From the NCBI GenBank assembly GCA_026931725.1, contig JAIXLE010000208.1, positions 1 to 50,878 of the forward strand: a DNA stretch of 50,878 bases, given 5' to 3'. The position numbers and the translations under genes were made by a program. Below the pieces are notes generated by a model that searched no databases, was not told the DNA's origin, and worked only from the letters and a program-made list of their open reading frames with translations. The stretch comes from Bacteroidales bacterium. Its GTDB lineage: Bacteria; Planctomycetota; Planctomycetia; Gemmatales; Gemmataceae. Shown here piece by piece: positions 26,883 to 36,190 of the stretch (positions within the stretch are counted from its first letter, which is position 1; every line of letters starts with the position of its first letter).

Positions 26883-28154
26883 TCATCCAAACAAGGCTTT
26901 TACAGGTTGGCCGCCATCGGTGAGTGGAACCGGGCGGCCATTATCCATCAAATCCTGGGTGGGGTCGATCCCCAATGCCCAGTGAATCGTGGCGTGGAAA
27001 TCCGGCAACGATACGGGGTCGGATACAATTTTCTTGCTCAATTCATCGGTTACCCCATACGCTCCGTGATGCCGCAAGCCGCCGCCCGCCAGGACAAGCG
27101 AAAATGCGCTGCCTTGGTGGCCGCGCCCGCCTCGACCGTCAAATTCGGGTGGCCGGCCAAACTCGGTGCCGACGACGATGAGCGTGCGATCCAATAAGTT
27201 CTTGGCTTCCAGATCCTGAATCAGAGTGGCCAAAGCGGTGTCGAGTTCCTGAATCAGAACATGCTGATTGTCGATCCCTTCATTGTGGACATCCCACCCG
27301 GTGCCATTCACGAAGTTCAGGTTGTGCGAAACCTCAATGAATCGCACGCCCGCTTGCACTAATCGCCGTGAGAGTAGGCAGCGTTGGCCGAATTCACCGC
27401 CGTACTGATTGCGGAGTTCCGCGGGTTCTTGTGTGAGATCGAAGGTTTTCATGAATTTCGGCCCCGCCAGTCGCAGCGCTTCGGCCTGGGCTTCGGTGTA
27501 GTCCGCGACTGTGGAACCGGCGGCACCATGAGCCTTCAAGGTATTGAGTAGCTTTTTCCGGGCTTCCGCGCGTTGCTCAGTCACGAAACTGGGGCGAGTG
27601 AACCCAGCCGGGCCGCTCTCGGTATCGGTCAGGTATACGAATCCCGCTTGCGCGCCCAGGAAACCCGGCCCCCGGCTGACGTTCGGATAGCCGATCAAAA
27701 TGTACGCAGGCACCGTAGGATCGACTGCGCCGCGTTTGTGAGCCACGATGGAACCGATGGAGGGGTAGGTGGTGGTTCCCGAGATCATGCGTGCGGTATG
27801 GACGAGATTCGTCGCAAAGGCGTGTTCGTCGATGACTCGGTGGTTCACCGTGCGAATAGCAGTGACGCGATCCATCAGATTCGCGGTCTTTTTCAAATGT
27901 TCGCAGACGCGCACGTCGCGGACGGCGGTGGCAATGGACGGGTACAGGGAACCGGCTTTCTTATCGGTTCCTTTGTTCTTGCCGAGTACTTTGGGATCGA
28001 ACGTGTCGGCCTGCCCCATGCCGCCGCCGAGCCAAATGAAGATGCAGTGTTCCGCCTTCCCGCGTGGCAGGTGAATACCACCCGTCGCGGCGGAAAGAAC
28101 GCTCGGTACAGTCGCGCAGGCCGCAGAAGCGGCAAGAAAATCGCGTCGATTCAT
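26883..28154 (-). CDS. DUF1501 family exported protein, without cytochrome partner
   Basis: The ATG at 28154 gives 423 residues with a twin-arginine signal at the extreme N-terminus ([16 protein letters not shown]). In-frame codons upstream to 28235 encode no signal-like sequence and are excluded. DUF1501 features are [36 protein letters not shown] and GTEFGRPP with GRGHQG near the C-terminus. Metal-ligand-type Asp and His residues are conserved with the 1784-3172 paralogue, but overall sequence differs substantially. No PSCyt1/DUF1549 gene is adjacent, unlike the first locus. It is divergent from the channel-like gene at 28272. The substrate is unknown. Confidence 0.92.
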   Translation of the reverse strand: MNRRDFLAASAACATVPSVLSAATGGIHLPRGKAEHCIFIWLGGGMGQADTFDPKVLGKNKGTDKKAGSLYPSIATAVRDVRVCEHLKKTANLMDRVTAIRTVNHRVIDEHAFATNLVHTARMISGTTTYPSIGSIVAHKRGAVDPTVPAYILIGYPNVSRGPGFLGAQAGFVYLTDTESGPAGFTRPSFVTEQRAEARKKLLNTLKAHGAAGSTVADYTEAQAEALRLAGPKFMKTFDLTQEPAELRNQYGGEFGQRCLLSRRLVQAGVRFIEVSHNLNFVNGTGWDVHNEGIDNQHVLIQELDTALATLIQDLEAKNLLDRTLIVVGTEFGRPPEFDGRGGRGHQGSAFSLVLAGGGLRHHGAYGVTDELSKKIVSDPVSLPDFHATIHWALGIDPTQDLMDNGRPVPLTDGGQPVKALFG

Positions 28155-28271
28155 GGCAGGCCACTCAGAGGGAGGAAGTCTAGTTAGTATACACGACGGA
28201 AAAGATGATGGCTCGGCTGGACCGAATCCCTGCATAGGGCTTCACTACAAACATCATCGGAGAGTCGAACC

Positions 28272-30203
28272 ATGAAACAACCCGTGGTTCTCTGTGGGCT
28301 CGGGAAGGTGGGCTGGCGGGTACTCGAATTTCTCAAGAGAACCGGCGACCCTGTGATCGTGATCGACACACGCGCTGAGGCAAACGATCCGCGCCTTGTT
28401 GGTGTGACCCTGATCGTCGGTGATTGCCGGAATGAAGCGATTCTGGAGCAGGCGGGCGCATCCACGGCGCGTGCGGTGTTGATCGTGACTTCAGACGATC
28501 TTGCCAATGTTTCCGCTGCTTTGACAGTACGCCGGATGAATCCAGATTGCCGTATCGTGGTGCGGATGTTCAATCAGAACTTGCTGGCCTCATTAGGGTC
28601 TACTGTTCGCAACACGGCGGCGCTGTCGGTGTCCGCGTTGATGGCTCCGATGCTGGCCCTGGCTGCCGTGACGGGGGATTCCCTCGGCGCATTTCATCTG
28701 GATGTGGGATCCCATCAAATCGCGGAAATCCCCATCGAAGACGGTTCACCGTTGGTCGGAACAACGGTGACGCGGGTTACGCAAGAGTTCGGGTTGCTCA
28801 TCCTGGCCCATCTTCCGGCCGCGGGTTCTCCGTTGTTGCTGCAAGAGGTCGCGGGTGCGGCCGTGTTGCATGTTGATGATCGCCTGATTGTTTGTGGTAG
28901 CCCCGACCGGCTCGAAGTGTTGCTAGATTCCGGTCGGGGTGAGTTTCTCTCCGTGCGCTGGGCGGGGCGTATTCGGCGTTTGGGACGCACGGTGTACCGG
29001 ACTCTACGGGCAATCGACTTGCCGGTGAAAATCGGTTTCACGTCGCTGTTTCTGGTGCTGTTCGGGAGTACGTTGGTCTTTCGGTTCCTCGTTGGTTCGA
29101 GTTGGGCGGATGGCGTGTATGAAACCGTGTCTCTGATTACCACGAATACGGCGATGCATGGGGAAGGGCGGCCACCTTGGGTGAAGCTGTTCCTCAGTGG
29201 GTTGCGGTTGGCGGGCGCGGCCCTGTTTGCAGGGTTTACGGCGATTTTCACGAACTACCTGATTCGCGCTCGACTCGGCATCGCCCTGGAAGCCTCCAAG
29301 GTGCCGGATCGTGGCCATATTGTGGTCTGCGGGTTGGGCAATGTCGGCTACCGCTGCGTGCAGGAATTGACGCGACTCGGCCGATCAGTGGTTGCGATCG
29401 AGCAGGTGAACGATAACCCGTTCGCGGCTACGGTGCGGCGGATGGGCGTACCTGTCATCATCGGTGATGCGACGGTTTTGGAGGTGCTGCGTCAAGCGCG
29501 GGTTGATACTGCGCGTGCCGTGATTGCAGCCGTGGAATCGGAACTGGCGAACTTGGAAATTGCTCTCCTGGTGCGAAGTGTGAAACCCGATCATCGGGTC
29601 GTGGTCCGTTTGAATGAGCCCGATTTTGCGCGATCGGTACGCGAAGCCGCAGACATTCGGTACACGGTGTCCGCGTCAGCCGTGGCGGCTCCCGCGTTCG
29701 TGTCGGCGTTGTACGGGGATCGCGTGCATACCTTGTTCAACATCGCCGGGCAGATGTTCGCAGCGGTCGAGTTCGATGTTCAACCGGATGATTTGTGTTT
29801 GTACGAACAGACACTGTTCGCGGTGATGGTGGATTACGGCTTATTGCCGGTTGCCGTGTTCGGTCAGGCACCCTTTGCGGAACAAGGGATACCGCGTCAA
29901 TATCGGTTGAAGTCCGGGGATCGGTTCGCGGCCGTGATGGCATTGCCGGACTTGGAACGGTTACTCCGCCGCGAGCAACCGCCCCACTGTTGGTCGGTGG
30001 TGATCGAATCACATCGGACGATTTCCGCACCCGCGTTGCTGCCGATTGTGCGAACGACGCGGAATTGCACACAAGAGGAAGCGGAGGCGTTATTGCAACA
30101 ACCGCAATTTATCCTCGCCGACCACCTCACCCGCGGCACCGCCGAGGAACTGGTTGCCCGCCTTGACCGCGAGCGCGTCACGACCCGTATCATCGAGGAG
30201 TAA
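28272..30203 (+). CDS. RCK-2TM-RCK potassium-channel-like protein with non-canonical filter
   Basis: This 643-residue protein has GGAGAG before its ATG. The layout is RCK_N (GLGKVG at 9-14), an RCK_C-like region to ~215, then two transmembrane segments (~252-275 and ~303-332) with a re-entrant loop between them. A second RCK_N (GLGNVG at 354-359) and RCK_C follow. In the pore loop, the position where K+ channels have TVGYG reads ITTNTAMHGE, so canonical K+ selectivity is doubtful. The last ~50 residues (QEEAEALLQQ...GTAEELVARLDRE) resemble an L7/L12 C-terminal-like module. It may be a nucleotide-regulated ion channel or a sensor derived from one. The gene stands alone, divergent from the DUF1501 gene. 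Confidence 0.85.
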   Translation: MKQPVVLCGLGKVGWRVLEFLKRTGDPVIVIDTRAEANDPRLVGVTLIVGDCRNEAILEQAGASTARAVLIVTSDDLANVSAALTVRRMNPDCRIVVRMFNQNLLASLGSTVRNTAALSVSALMAPMLALAAVTGDSLGAFHLDVGSHQIAEIPIEDGSPLVGTTVTRVTQEFGLLILAHLPAAGSPLLLQEVAGAAVLHVDDRLIVCGSPDRLEVLLDSGRGEFLSVRWAGRIRRLGRTVYRTLRAIDLPVKIGFTSLFLVLFGSTLVFRFLVGSSWADGVYETVSLITTNTAMHGEGRPPWVKLFLSGLRLAGAALFAGFTAIFTNYLIRARLGIALEASKVPDRGHIVVCGLGNVGYRCVQELTRLGRSVVAIEQVNDNPFAATVRRMGVPVIIGDATVLEVLRQARVDTARAVIAAVESELANLEIALLVRSVKPDHRVVVRLNEPDFARSVREAADIRYTVSASAVAAPAFVSALYGDRVHTLFNIAGQMFAAVEFDVQPDDLCLYEQTLFAVMVDYGLLPVAVFGQAPFAEQGIPRQYRLKSGDRFAAVMALPDLERLLRREQPPHCWSVVIESHRTISAPALLPIVRTTRNCTQEEAEALLQQPQFILADHLTRGTAEELVARLDRERVTTRIIEE

Positions 30204-30293
30204 GGAATTCTGGTCTACCATCTTGCGATACTGTTAGTGTGTGATTATAGCTTGATGATAGCCAGACGATTTTCCAGGTACAGGAAACCCATC

Positions 30294-33269
30294 ATGCATC
30301 GCACCGTGATCGCCATCTGCCTGCTTGTGGCGGGCACCGTATCGGCGGCGGACTGGAGCCGAGACAAATCCTGGAAAGGGGAACAGGTTCTGAATACCGT
30401 CCCCAATTCGCAAGTACAATTCGGTGATCATGCGGACGGAAAAGAGATTCTCTTGGCATTCGATGGCTACGGCCTCTTCCGCGTGCAGGAAGACGGGGAC
30501 GACTGGCTGCGGTTGAGTGATGGGCACAAAGTCGGTTGGGTTCTCAAGAATCAATTCATCCTATCGCAGGATGCCGTTGCTTTTTTCTCCGAGCGGATTC
30601 AGGCCGATTCCGCCGATGCGTTCGCCTGGTACATGCGTGGCCTCGCTCAGAAGGAACATGGCGAACTGGAGAAAGCCATTCAAGACCTCACGGAGTCCAT
30701 TCGCTTACAACCCAAAGATGCCGTAGCCTACACCGTCCGCGGCTGGGTTTGGTCGGATCAGGAGAATAACGACAAAGCCATTGTGGATTACAACGAAGCC
30801 ATCCGACTCAATCCGAAATATGCCCTGGCTTTCAACAATCGTGGGGTGGCTTGGTCGAAACAGGGGAACTTTGACAAAGCGATCCAAGACTTGGACGAGG
30901 CGATTCGACTCAGCCCACAATATAGTCTTGCCTTCAGTAACCGCGGGGAAGTATGGTTCGCCAAAAACAACTACGACAAAGCTCTCCAAGATTTTCATGA
31001 GGCCATTCGATACAACCCTCAGTTTGCCCGTGCTTTCAGCAGTCGTGGCTACGTTTGGGAAAAACGCGGCCAAACGGATAAAGCCCTCCAGGATTTTGAC
31101 GCGGCCATTCGCCTCGATCCCAAATTGGCTGCGGCATTTAATGGGCGTGGACTCGCTTGGGTCGGTCGAGGAGAAAATGCCAACGCCATCCAAGATTATG
31201 ACGAAGCCATCCGCCTCCAACCCGACTACTTCCAAGCCTTCAATAATCGTGGGATTGCGTGGACTTATGTAAATGAATATGAAAAGGCGATTCAAGATTA
31301 TAGTGAAGCGATTCGCCTCAATCCGAAGCTCGCCGTGGCTTTCAGCAATCGTGGCTACGCCTGGAAGAGTCGGGGTCAAGCGGAGAAAGCGATCCGGGAT
31401 TTTGACACGGCGATACACCTCAATCCGAAACTCGCCGATGCGTACAATGGGCGTGGATTGGTATATTCTGATAAGGGAGATAGCGACAAGGCCATTACCG
31501 ATTTCGATGCCGCCATCGAACACGATTCCGAAAATGCCAACGCCTTCAACAATCGTGGTTTAGAGTGGTCAACCAAAAGGCAGAATGATAAAGCCGTCCA
31601 AGATTATAATTCCGCGATTCGTCTCAATCCGAAATTCGCCCTAGCCTTCAGTAATCGCGGTTATTCCTGGAGAAATCAGGGTCAGACTGACAAGGCTTTT
31701 CAGGATTTCAACGCCGCAATTCGACTCGATCCGCAATTGGCCAATGCATTCAACGGACGCGGGCTCATCCAATCCGATCGTGGCAATTATCAGCAAGCCA
31801 TTGCAGATTATAGTGAAGCGATTCGCCTCAAGCCGAAATATGCTTATGCCTTCAAGTATCGTGGAGATGCTTGGCAGAATCTGGCAGATGCCAACAAGGC
31901 CATTCAGGATTATAACACCGCTATTGAACTCGACCCGAAGTTGGCCGCTGCATTTCATAATCGGGCTTTCGCCTGGCGAAAGCTCGGCCAAGCCAAAAAA
32001 GCCATCCTGGATTTCAGCGAAGTGATCCGCCTGAATCCGAAATTCGCCGAAGCATTCAATGGACGTGGGCTAACCTATTCCGATATCAAAGAAAGAAAAA
32101 AGGCTTTTCAGGATTATGATGAAGCGATCCGCCTGAATCCGAAATATGCTGTTGCCCTCTTTAACCGTGGTGTCGAATGGTTATCCATCGGGGAAAATGA
32201 AAAGGCCATCCGCGATTTCGATGAAGCAATCCAAGCCAATCCACAATTGACCACAGCATATAGTCATCGTGGTATTGCTTGGAGGAATCAGGGCCAATAT
32301 GACAAAGCCATTCAGAGTTTTGACGTAGCCATTCGCCAAAATCCGCGCGATGCCAGAACATTCAACGAACGGGGTTTTACCTGGGACAAAAAGCAAGACT
32401 TTACCAAAGCCATGCAGGATTATAACGAAGCGATCCGGCTCGCTCCTCAGTACGCAATGGCGTTCAATAATCGGGGCACAGTATACATCAACACAGGCGA
32501 TAATACGAAGGCGATTCAAGATTTCAATGAAGCCATTCGCTTCGATCCTCAGTTGGCCATCGCCTACGGCAATCGGGGTTATGTCTGGAAGAGTCAGGGT
32601 GACTATGATAAGGCGATTCAGGATTTCGATGCGGCCATCCGTATCAATCCCCAAAATTCTGGCGTATTTTATGAACGCGGCCTCACATGGTCCCTGAAAA
32701 AGAATAGCGACAAAGCGATTCAAGATTACAGTGAAGCGATTCGGCTCAATCCTAAGCATAGTAAAGCATTCTATAGTCGTGGAATGGAGCGATCCATTAT
32801 ACGGGAGCAAGACAAAGCCATTCAGGATTACAGTCAAGCGATTCGGCTCAATCCTCAATTGTCCCTCGCGTTCTATCATCGCGGTCTTGCGCGATCGAGA
32901 AAGAAGGCCTATCCGCAATCACTGCAAGATTATCAGGAAGCCACTCGCCTGAACCCGAAGTACGCCGATGCATTGAACATGAAGGCGTGGTTACTCGCCA
33001 CCTGCCCGGAAGAGTCGCTTCGGGATGGCAAAGCCGCGATTCAAGCCGCAACCACGGCCTGTGAACTTTCCGAGTGGAAAAACATGAACGCGATCGACAC
33101 CCTAGCCGCCGCCTATGCGGAAGCCGGGGAGTTTGACAAGGCCGTGCAATATCAGAAACAAGCGCTTGCCGATACGGCCTTCGAGAAACAGTTCGGTCTG
33201 ATTGCGAAAAAGCGATTGGCACTCTACCAGGACAAGAAACCATACCGTGAGGAGCCGAAAACACCGTAA
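30294..33269 (+). CDS. Giant exported TPR protein with N-terminal SH3-like domain
   Basis: The ATG at 30294 (AGGAAA upstream) gives 991 residues and a clear signal peptide (MHRTVIAICLLVAGTVSAAD); an earlier GTG at 30237 would bury it. Residues ~21-100 look like a bacterial SH3-like domain. From residue 109 there are 23 uninterrupted 34-residue tetratricopeptide repeats (consensus AxAFNNRGxxWxxxGxxDKAIQDxxEAIRLNPKx), then two more divergent TPR-like units. Repeats 5-22 fall into six blocks of three repeats (102 residues). Such solenoids scaffold protein-protein contacts; here it should lie outside the cytoplasmic membrane. Neighbours do not reveal a partner. The codon-level similarity between blocks points to growth by in-frame duplication of a 306-base unit. 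Confidence 0.95.
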   Translation: MHRTVIAICLLVAGTVSAADWSRDKSWKGEQVLNTVPNSQVQFGDHADGKEILLAFDGYGLFRVQEDGDDWLRLSDGHKVGWVLKNQFILSQDAVAFFSERIQADSADAFAWYMRGLAQKEHGELEKAIQDLTESIRLQPKDAVAYTVRGWVWSDQENNDKAIVDYNEAIRLNPKYALAFNNRGVAWSKQGNFDKAIQDLDEAIRLSPQYSLAFSNRGEVWFAKNNYDKALQDFHEAIRYNPQFARAFSSRGYVWEKRGQTDKALQDFDAAIRLDPKLAAAFNGRGLAWVGRGENANAIQDYDEAIRLQPDYFQAFNNRGIAWTYVNEYEKAIQDYSEAIRLNPKLAVAFSNRGYAWKSRGQAEKAIRDFDTAIHLNPKLADAYNGRGLVYSDKGDSDKAITDFDAAIEHDSENANAFNNRGLEWSTKRQNDKAVQDYNSAIRLNPKFALAFSNRGYSWRNQGQTDKAFQDFNAAIRLDPQLANAFNGRGLIQSDRGNYQQAIADYSEAIRLKPKYAYAFKYRGDAWQNLADANKAIQDYNTAIELDPKLAAAFHNRAFAWRKLGQAKKAILDFSEVIRLNPKFAEAFNGRGLTYSDIKERKKAFQDYDEAIRLNPKYAVALFNRGVEWLSIGENEKAIRDFDEAIQANPQLTTAYSHRGIAWRNQGQYDKAIQSFDVAIRQNPRDARTFNERGFTWDKKQDFTKAMQDYNEAIRLAPQYAMAFNNRGTVYINTGDNTKAIQDFNEAIRFDPQLAIAYGNRGYVWKSQGDYDKAIQDFDAAIRINPQNSGVFYERGLTWSLKKNSDKAIQDYSEAIRLNPKHSKAFYSRGMERSIIREQDKAIQDYSQAIRLNPQLSLAFYHRGLARSRKKAYPQSLQDYQEATRLNPKYADALNMKAWLLATCPEESLRDGKAAIQAATTACELSEWKNMNAIDTLAAAYAEAGEFDKAVQYQKQALADTAFEKQFGLIAKKRLALYQDKKPYREEPKTP
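31026..32861 (+). repeat. Higher-order repeat: six 306-base blocks, each three TPRs, inside the TPR gene
   Basis: Within each block the first TPR carries a GYxW...GQ-like signature, the second an NGRGL (or ERGL/ERGF) signature and the third an FNNRG-like signature. The pattern repeats with a period of exactly 102 residues through repeats 5-22. Confidence 0.75.
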
Positions 33270-33311
33270 ACCGACCACGGCAAGAACGTGTCGCGGCCTC
33301 GGAAAATACCA

Positions 33312-33345
33312 GTGGGCGGACTCGGTTTCACCCCGATCCGCCCGC
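33312..33345. terminator. Hairpin in convergent gap between TPR gene and selD
   Basis: GGGCGGA (33314-33320) pairs with TCCGCCC (33337-33343), and an inner CGG/CCG stem (33323-33325 with 33333-33335) is separated by a small asymmetric bulge. It is in the 120-base gap between two convergent genes, but no T-tract follows. Confidence 0.45.
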
Positions 33346-33389
33346 GACGATGCTGCATTGCCCGTTGCAGGAAGTGTCCTGAACCCCGT

Positions 33390-34451
33390 TCACTCGTTTG
33401 CAATCGTGAGAGCGTGAGAACCACGGGGGTGGACCGTGCCGATAATCGCGGCGGCGGGGGTGGCCGCTTGCGTGAGTTTTTGCATCAAGGCATCCACTCG
33501 TTCTGCGGGCACGCTGATGAGCAAGCCACCAGAAGTCTGCGGATCGAACAGAAACTCTGCTCGCACCGCATCCCCGTTGGTTGGAATTACGGTAAAGGGT
33601 TGCGTGTATTCTCGGTTACTCTTGCTGCCGCGTGTCTGACACTTCCGCACGTCGATCTGTTCGATTCCTTCCAGCAAAGGTAACGATGATAATCGCAACG
33701 TAATCGAGACATTCGATCCTTCCGCCATCTCCAGGGCGTGACCCAATAGACCGAAGCCGGTGATGTCGGTCATGGCGTGGACCCCGATCGCACAGGCGGC
33801 CTCACTGCCTGCACGGTTGAGCGTCACCATACTGGCGCACGCCGCTTGCAGCAAATCTGGTGGACAAATGCCCCGCTTGGAGGCCGTGGTTACGAACCCG
33901 GTGCCGAGTGGTTTGGTCAACACCAGGACATCGCCGGGTTGGGCCGTCGCGTTGGTGAGGATCCGATCGGGATGCACCGTCCCCGTGACGGATAGACCGA
34001 ATTTGATCTCCGCATCGCGGATGGTGTGACCGCCGACGATGGTGCATTGCGCGGCTGCACACCGTTCCGCACCCCCCTGGAGAATGCGACCGAGCCACGA
34101 CATTTCGAGCTTGTCATCGGGGTAGCCAACGAGGTTGAGCGCGGTGATCGGGGTGCCGCCCATCGCGTACACATCGCTAAGGGCATTCGCGGCGGCAATC
34201 TGACCGTAGATGAACGGATCGTCCACCACCGGCGGAAAGAAATCCACGGTTTGCACGAGTGCAATATCTGGGGTCAACCGATAAACACCGGCATCGTCAT
34301 GCGTTTCGGTGCCGACGAGGAGATTCGGGTCTGTTGGCTTGGTGAGGAAGCCCAGAACCTGGGCCACGGCCTTGGGGGCCAGTTTGCCGGCTCACCCCGC
34401 GCAGGACGCGAAATCGGTGAGCCGTTGTGCCGGGGTTTCCGGTGTGGACAT
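33390..34451 (-). CDS. selD: Selenide, water dikinase (selenophosphate synthetase), itself a selenoprotein
   Basis: The gene begins at the ATG at 34451 (AAGGA 6 bases upstream) and reads through an in-frame TGA at 34392-34394 as selenocysteine, giving 353 residues. The start of the protein is MSTPETPAQRLTDFASCAGU, with U20 aligning to catalytic Cys17 of E. coli SelD, followed by AGKLAPK. After the TGA, every SelD landmark is present: DPNLLVGTETHDDAGVYRL, TVDFFPPVVDDPFIYGQIAA, NALSDVYAMGG, VGGHTIRD and MTDITGFGLLGHALEM. It makes selenophosphate from selenide and ATP for selenocysteine tRNA charging. A GC-rich hairpin-forming stretch directly 3' of the TGA could be the bacterial SECIS. A short call starting at the GTG at 34367 would lose the active site. 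selA, selB and selC are not in the window. Confidence 0.93.
34350..34394 (-). promoter_or_regulatory. UGA selenocysteine codon and candidate bacterial SECIS hairpin
   Basis: The TGA (34394-34392, minus strand) is followed immediately by GCCGG-CAAA-CTGGC (34391-34378), which can form a 5-bp stem with one G-U pair. An alternative GGCC/GGCC stem (34380-34377 with 34371-34368) overlaps it. Bacterial SECIS elements lie directly downstream of the UGA, so the location fits; the fold was not computed. Confidence 0.5.
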
Positions 34452-34585
34452 CGCAGATCCTTTCACAAAAGTCAGCCCCAATGCTGAGTGTCGTTGTGTC
34501 AGAGTATGGTATACGGCAGCACGCCCGGTACAAAGCGAACTGGCGGACCGATTGGCCCCCAGTTCACAGTTTCGCAGGGATACGA

Positions 34586-36190
34586 TCAGTTATTCAAGCC
34601 ACCTGCCTCAGCAGCGGGAGCGGCGGCTTCTTCCACCAGATACCGAGAGGCCGCTTGGTTAATCCGGTTTTCGGAAACATCCAGGTTGACCGTGTACCCA
34701 ATTCGTGGGAAGAAGTCTCGCATCTTCACAAGTTTGGTGCCTCGTTCCAGCACATCTTTTCGAGCCGTTTCGATCCCCGTTCGCACGGCCGACTGGGCCG
34801 CTCGAATCGCATCACTGGCACTCACCGAGCCGCCTTTGAATGGCATGTTCCCTTCCACGGCATAGATCGTCTTCTCTGTAATCTCACCGACCCATTGTTT
34901 CTTGCCGAGATCGTAATAGGCATCGACAATGATACCCATTTTGCTCAGGTTGCGGGCGAGTTGTCGAATATCGTCGGTGCCATCACCATTAGTATCGAAG
35001 ATCCCGAACAGGGCGATGTGATCGGCGGAACCTTTGCGCCAAGCGGAGTTGTAGAGTAAATCCCCCACGAGGACAGATTCGCGGATGCGGTTGGTTTCCT
35101 GGGTAATCCGTGCCCGAGACAGGTTCGGGCCGAGTACCTCAATCACTTCGAGTTGGGCTTTCGGTACGACAATCTGACCACCGCGGCCATCGGGACGATT
35201 GCGAGACTGCATCCCCCGAATCGGCGTGTCGGACGGGTGAACGGCAAACGTCAAACCCGTGCGGACGTTGTCGGCTGAACCCAAGTTGATGTCGACGACT
35301 TCGCCCCGTTTCGCCAGGATTTTCCCGTGCGGTCGATCGTACTGGAAGTGGTCGGCTTTGGCGGTTTGTTCTTCTTCCAAGCGGGTTTTCAGAATGCGCA
35401 GACGGGCAATTTCGTCTTCCCGTCGTTGAATCTCGAAGTTCAGCTTGGCCTTGGCATCGTCCTGGGCTTTGATCTCGCCGCGATAATCTTTAGAAGCCTC
35501 TTCAAAACCCTGTGCGCGTTTGTTCGCCTGGTCTTCAAATGTCTTGATTTGAGCGGCGACTTTACCCGGTACGGCCTTGAGCGCCTGATCAAGTTGGTCC
35601 GCCATGGCTTTCTCATTCGCGGCCGCTTGCTGGTAGGCGGCTTTGGCCGTGTCAGCCTGTTGTTGTTTGGATGTCGCGTCTAACTGGGCGAGTTGTTGAG
35701 AAGCGTAGAAGCCGACCATCTGATCAATCAGTGGCTTTTGTGGGGCATCGGCTAAGGTGCCATCGGCAGCCATGTTCCAGACGAAGACGTTCTTCGGGTC
35801 GACGAATTCACTTTTCCCGACGAAGTCCTTCTTTTTGACATCCTGCACGGCACCAGCCACACGGGTGAGCAGAGCTTTGTAGAAGTTGTTGTATTCCGCC
35901 GCGACCGCGTCTTTGGCATCTTTGGTCAAGTTTTTGAGGTTTGTGCGGTCTTCCTCGGTTGCGGTTCCCACGGCGACGCGATAGAGCAGCGCCTTGGCTT
36001 TCTCCGCTTCGAGCAGTTTGACGGCTGCCGCCTCTTTCTTCTTGGCCTCGTCCGCCGCGACGTTGACCGCCGCCATGTCCGAGTAAGCCAAGTAGGTGAG
36101 GACACCCAGCGCGAGGGTGGTGAGGACGAATAAGGCCAGGGCGATTACGAGTGGGGCTTTCGATTCGCCAGACTGTTGTTGTCGGGCCAT
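34586..36190 (-). CDS. Membrane-anchored coiled-coil protein with BRCT-like C-terminal domain
   Basis: This 534-residue protein has a good ribosome site (GAGGA). A single transmembrane helix is at ~13-35, followed by long Ala/Lys/Glu/Gln-rich helical regions (about 45-70 and 165-280) typical of coiled coils. Residues ~285-385 look beta-rich (GKILAKRGEVVDINLG...). Residues ~390-450 (HIALFGIFDTNGDGTDD...NLSKMGIIVDAYYD...GEITEKTIYAVEGNMP) have the shape of a BRCT-like domain, with an acidic DTNGDGTDD insert. I know similar proteins only from planctomycetes. The topology places the coiled coil and BRCT-like part on the same side, probably periplasmic. selD lies 134 bases downstream on the same strand; no functional link is evident. 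Function unknown. Confidence 0.85.
   Translation of the reverse strand: MARQQQSGESKAPLVIALALFVLTTLALGVLTYLAYSDMAAVNVAADEAKKKEAAAVKLLEAEKAKALLYRVAVGTATEEDRTNLKNLTKDAKDAVAAEYNNFYKALLTRVAGAVQDVKKKDFVGKSEFVDPKNVFVWNMAADGTLADAPQKPLIDQMVGFYASQQLAQLDATSKQQQADTAKAAYQQAAANEKAMADQLDQALKAVPGKVAAQIKTFEDQANKRAQGFEEASKDYRGEIKAQDDAKAKLNFEIQRREDEIARLRILKTRLEEEQTAKADHFQYDRPHGKILAKRGEVVDINLGSADNVRTGLTFAVHPSDTPIRGMQSRNRPDGRGGQIVVPKAQLEVIEVLGPNLSRARITQETNRIRESVLVGDLLYNSAWRKGSADHIALFGIFDTNGDGTDDIRQLARNLSKMGIIVDAYYDLGKKQWVGEITEKTIYAVEGNMPFKGGSVSASDAIRAAQSAVRTGIETARKDVLERGTKLVKMRDFFPRIGYTVNLDVSENRINQAASRYLVEEAAAPAAEAGGLNN

Noticed and set aside
31026-32861. CRISPR-like or satellite array suggested by regular direct repeats
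   Set aside because: The periodicity is that of 34-residue TPR codons in a single open frame, not repeat-spacer structure.
33390-34367. selD starting at the GTG at 34367
   Set aside because: This start removes the catalytic loop. The in-frame extension with ATG, ribosome site and SelD-like sequence around the UGA is far better supported.
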